Source of the DNA: Planosporangium mesophilum
Lineage (GTDB): Bacteria > Actinomycetota > Actinomycetes > Mycobacteriales > Micromonosporaceae
Direction of reading: 5' to 3'
Assembly (NCBI RefSeq): GCF_016863255.1
Contig: NZ_BOON01000055.1
Coordinates: 1-54,334, forward strand
DNA: 54,334 nucleotides
Notes under the pieces: model-generated
The model's input: the letters and a program-made list of their open reading frames with translations, nothing else
Told to the model about the DNA's origin: nothing
The model's database searches: none
Translations under genes and position numbers: made by a program
Shown here: in pieces, positions 54,305 to 54,334 of the stretch
Layout of the letters: every line of letters starts with the position of its first letter
Numbering within the stretch: the first letter of the stretch is position 1

Positions 54305-54334
54305 GCGCGGCGGGCGGCGTCCCTCGGTGGCACG

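Overview
The window is GC-rich bacterial DNA with actinomycete hallmarks: many GTG/TTG starts, 1- to 8-base gene overlaps, two F420-dependent LLM-class oxidoreductases, two mycothiol/DinB-type proteins, a LytR-CpsA-Psr protein, a class F sortase and FmdA/FmdB. A member of the Micromonosporaceae or a close relative is my best guess, but the family is inference only. I saw no tRNA, rRNA, CRISPR array or complete mobile element.

Layout. 1-39: what looks like the right end of an IS200/IS605 (TnpB-type) element, ending on the stop codon of a diacylglycerol-kinase-like gene. 1064-3626: polar amino-acid ABC importer. 3676-5880: secreted cyclophilin, secreted esterase and a small conserved-looking protein, all on the minus strand. 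6013-12888: c-di-GMP cluster on the minus strand (degenerate GGDEF-EAL membrane protein, FIST sensor, intact GAF-PAS-GGDEF-EAL protein). 13094-18441: membrane-embedded alpha/beta hydrolase, inorganic pyrophosphatase, LCP protein and a maleylpyruvate-isomerase-type protein. 18486-20965: two coupled ROK regulators. 21096-22732: TPM-type membrane protein, then a small secreted protein with a five-Cys run and a His-rich run. 22787-25372: PaaX-type regulator divergent from an acyl-CoA synthetase. 25460-29731: chemoreceptor divergent from a GGDEF-EAL protein.

29796-36286: TetR regulator divergent from a six-gene operon (ACAD10/11-type acyl-CoA dehydrogenase, SDR, APH-type kinase, histidine-phosphatase-like protein, SDR, strictosidine-synthase-like propeller). 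Two TTGAGC-type palindromes lie between them, one sitting on the predicted -35. The combination suggests breakdown of a hydroxylated acyl-CoA or lactone by phosphorylation and elimination. 36496-42061: small envelope/stress genes (two DUF2267 proteins, three STAS proteins, holin-like and DUF3618 proteins, a lysozyme-fold secreted protein, DUF389). 42065-46733: F420 oxidoreductase, formamidase with FmdB, an atypical SDR and a frameshifted AEC transporter. 47122-48256: a Pro/Thr-rich wall protein coupled to its class F sortase. 48299-54304: F420 oxidoreductase, a glycosyltransferase-methyltransferase-toroid operon facing another methyltransferase, and a DinB protein.

The most striking property cuts across all genes. 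About twenty short tandem repeats are scattered through the window, mostly at gene ends. Units of 15, 18, 24, 27 or 39 bp (multiples of three) occur inside coding sequence. Units of 14, 16 or 17 bp occur at stop codons or between genes. Several repeats copy the stop codon itself, and one begins at a start codon. A 4-bp repeat gain has also broken the AEC transporter frame. This points to recent and continuing tandem duplication that is filtered by reading frame.
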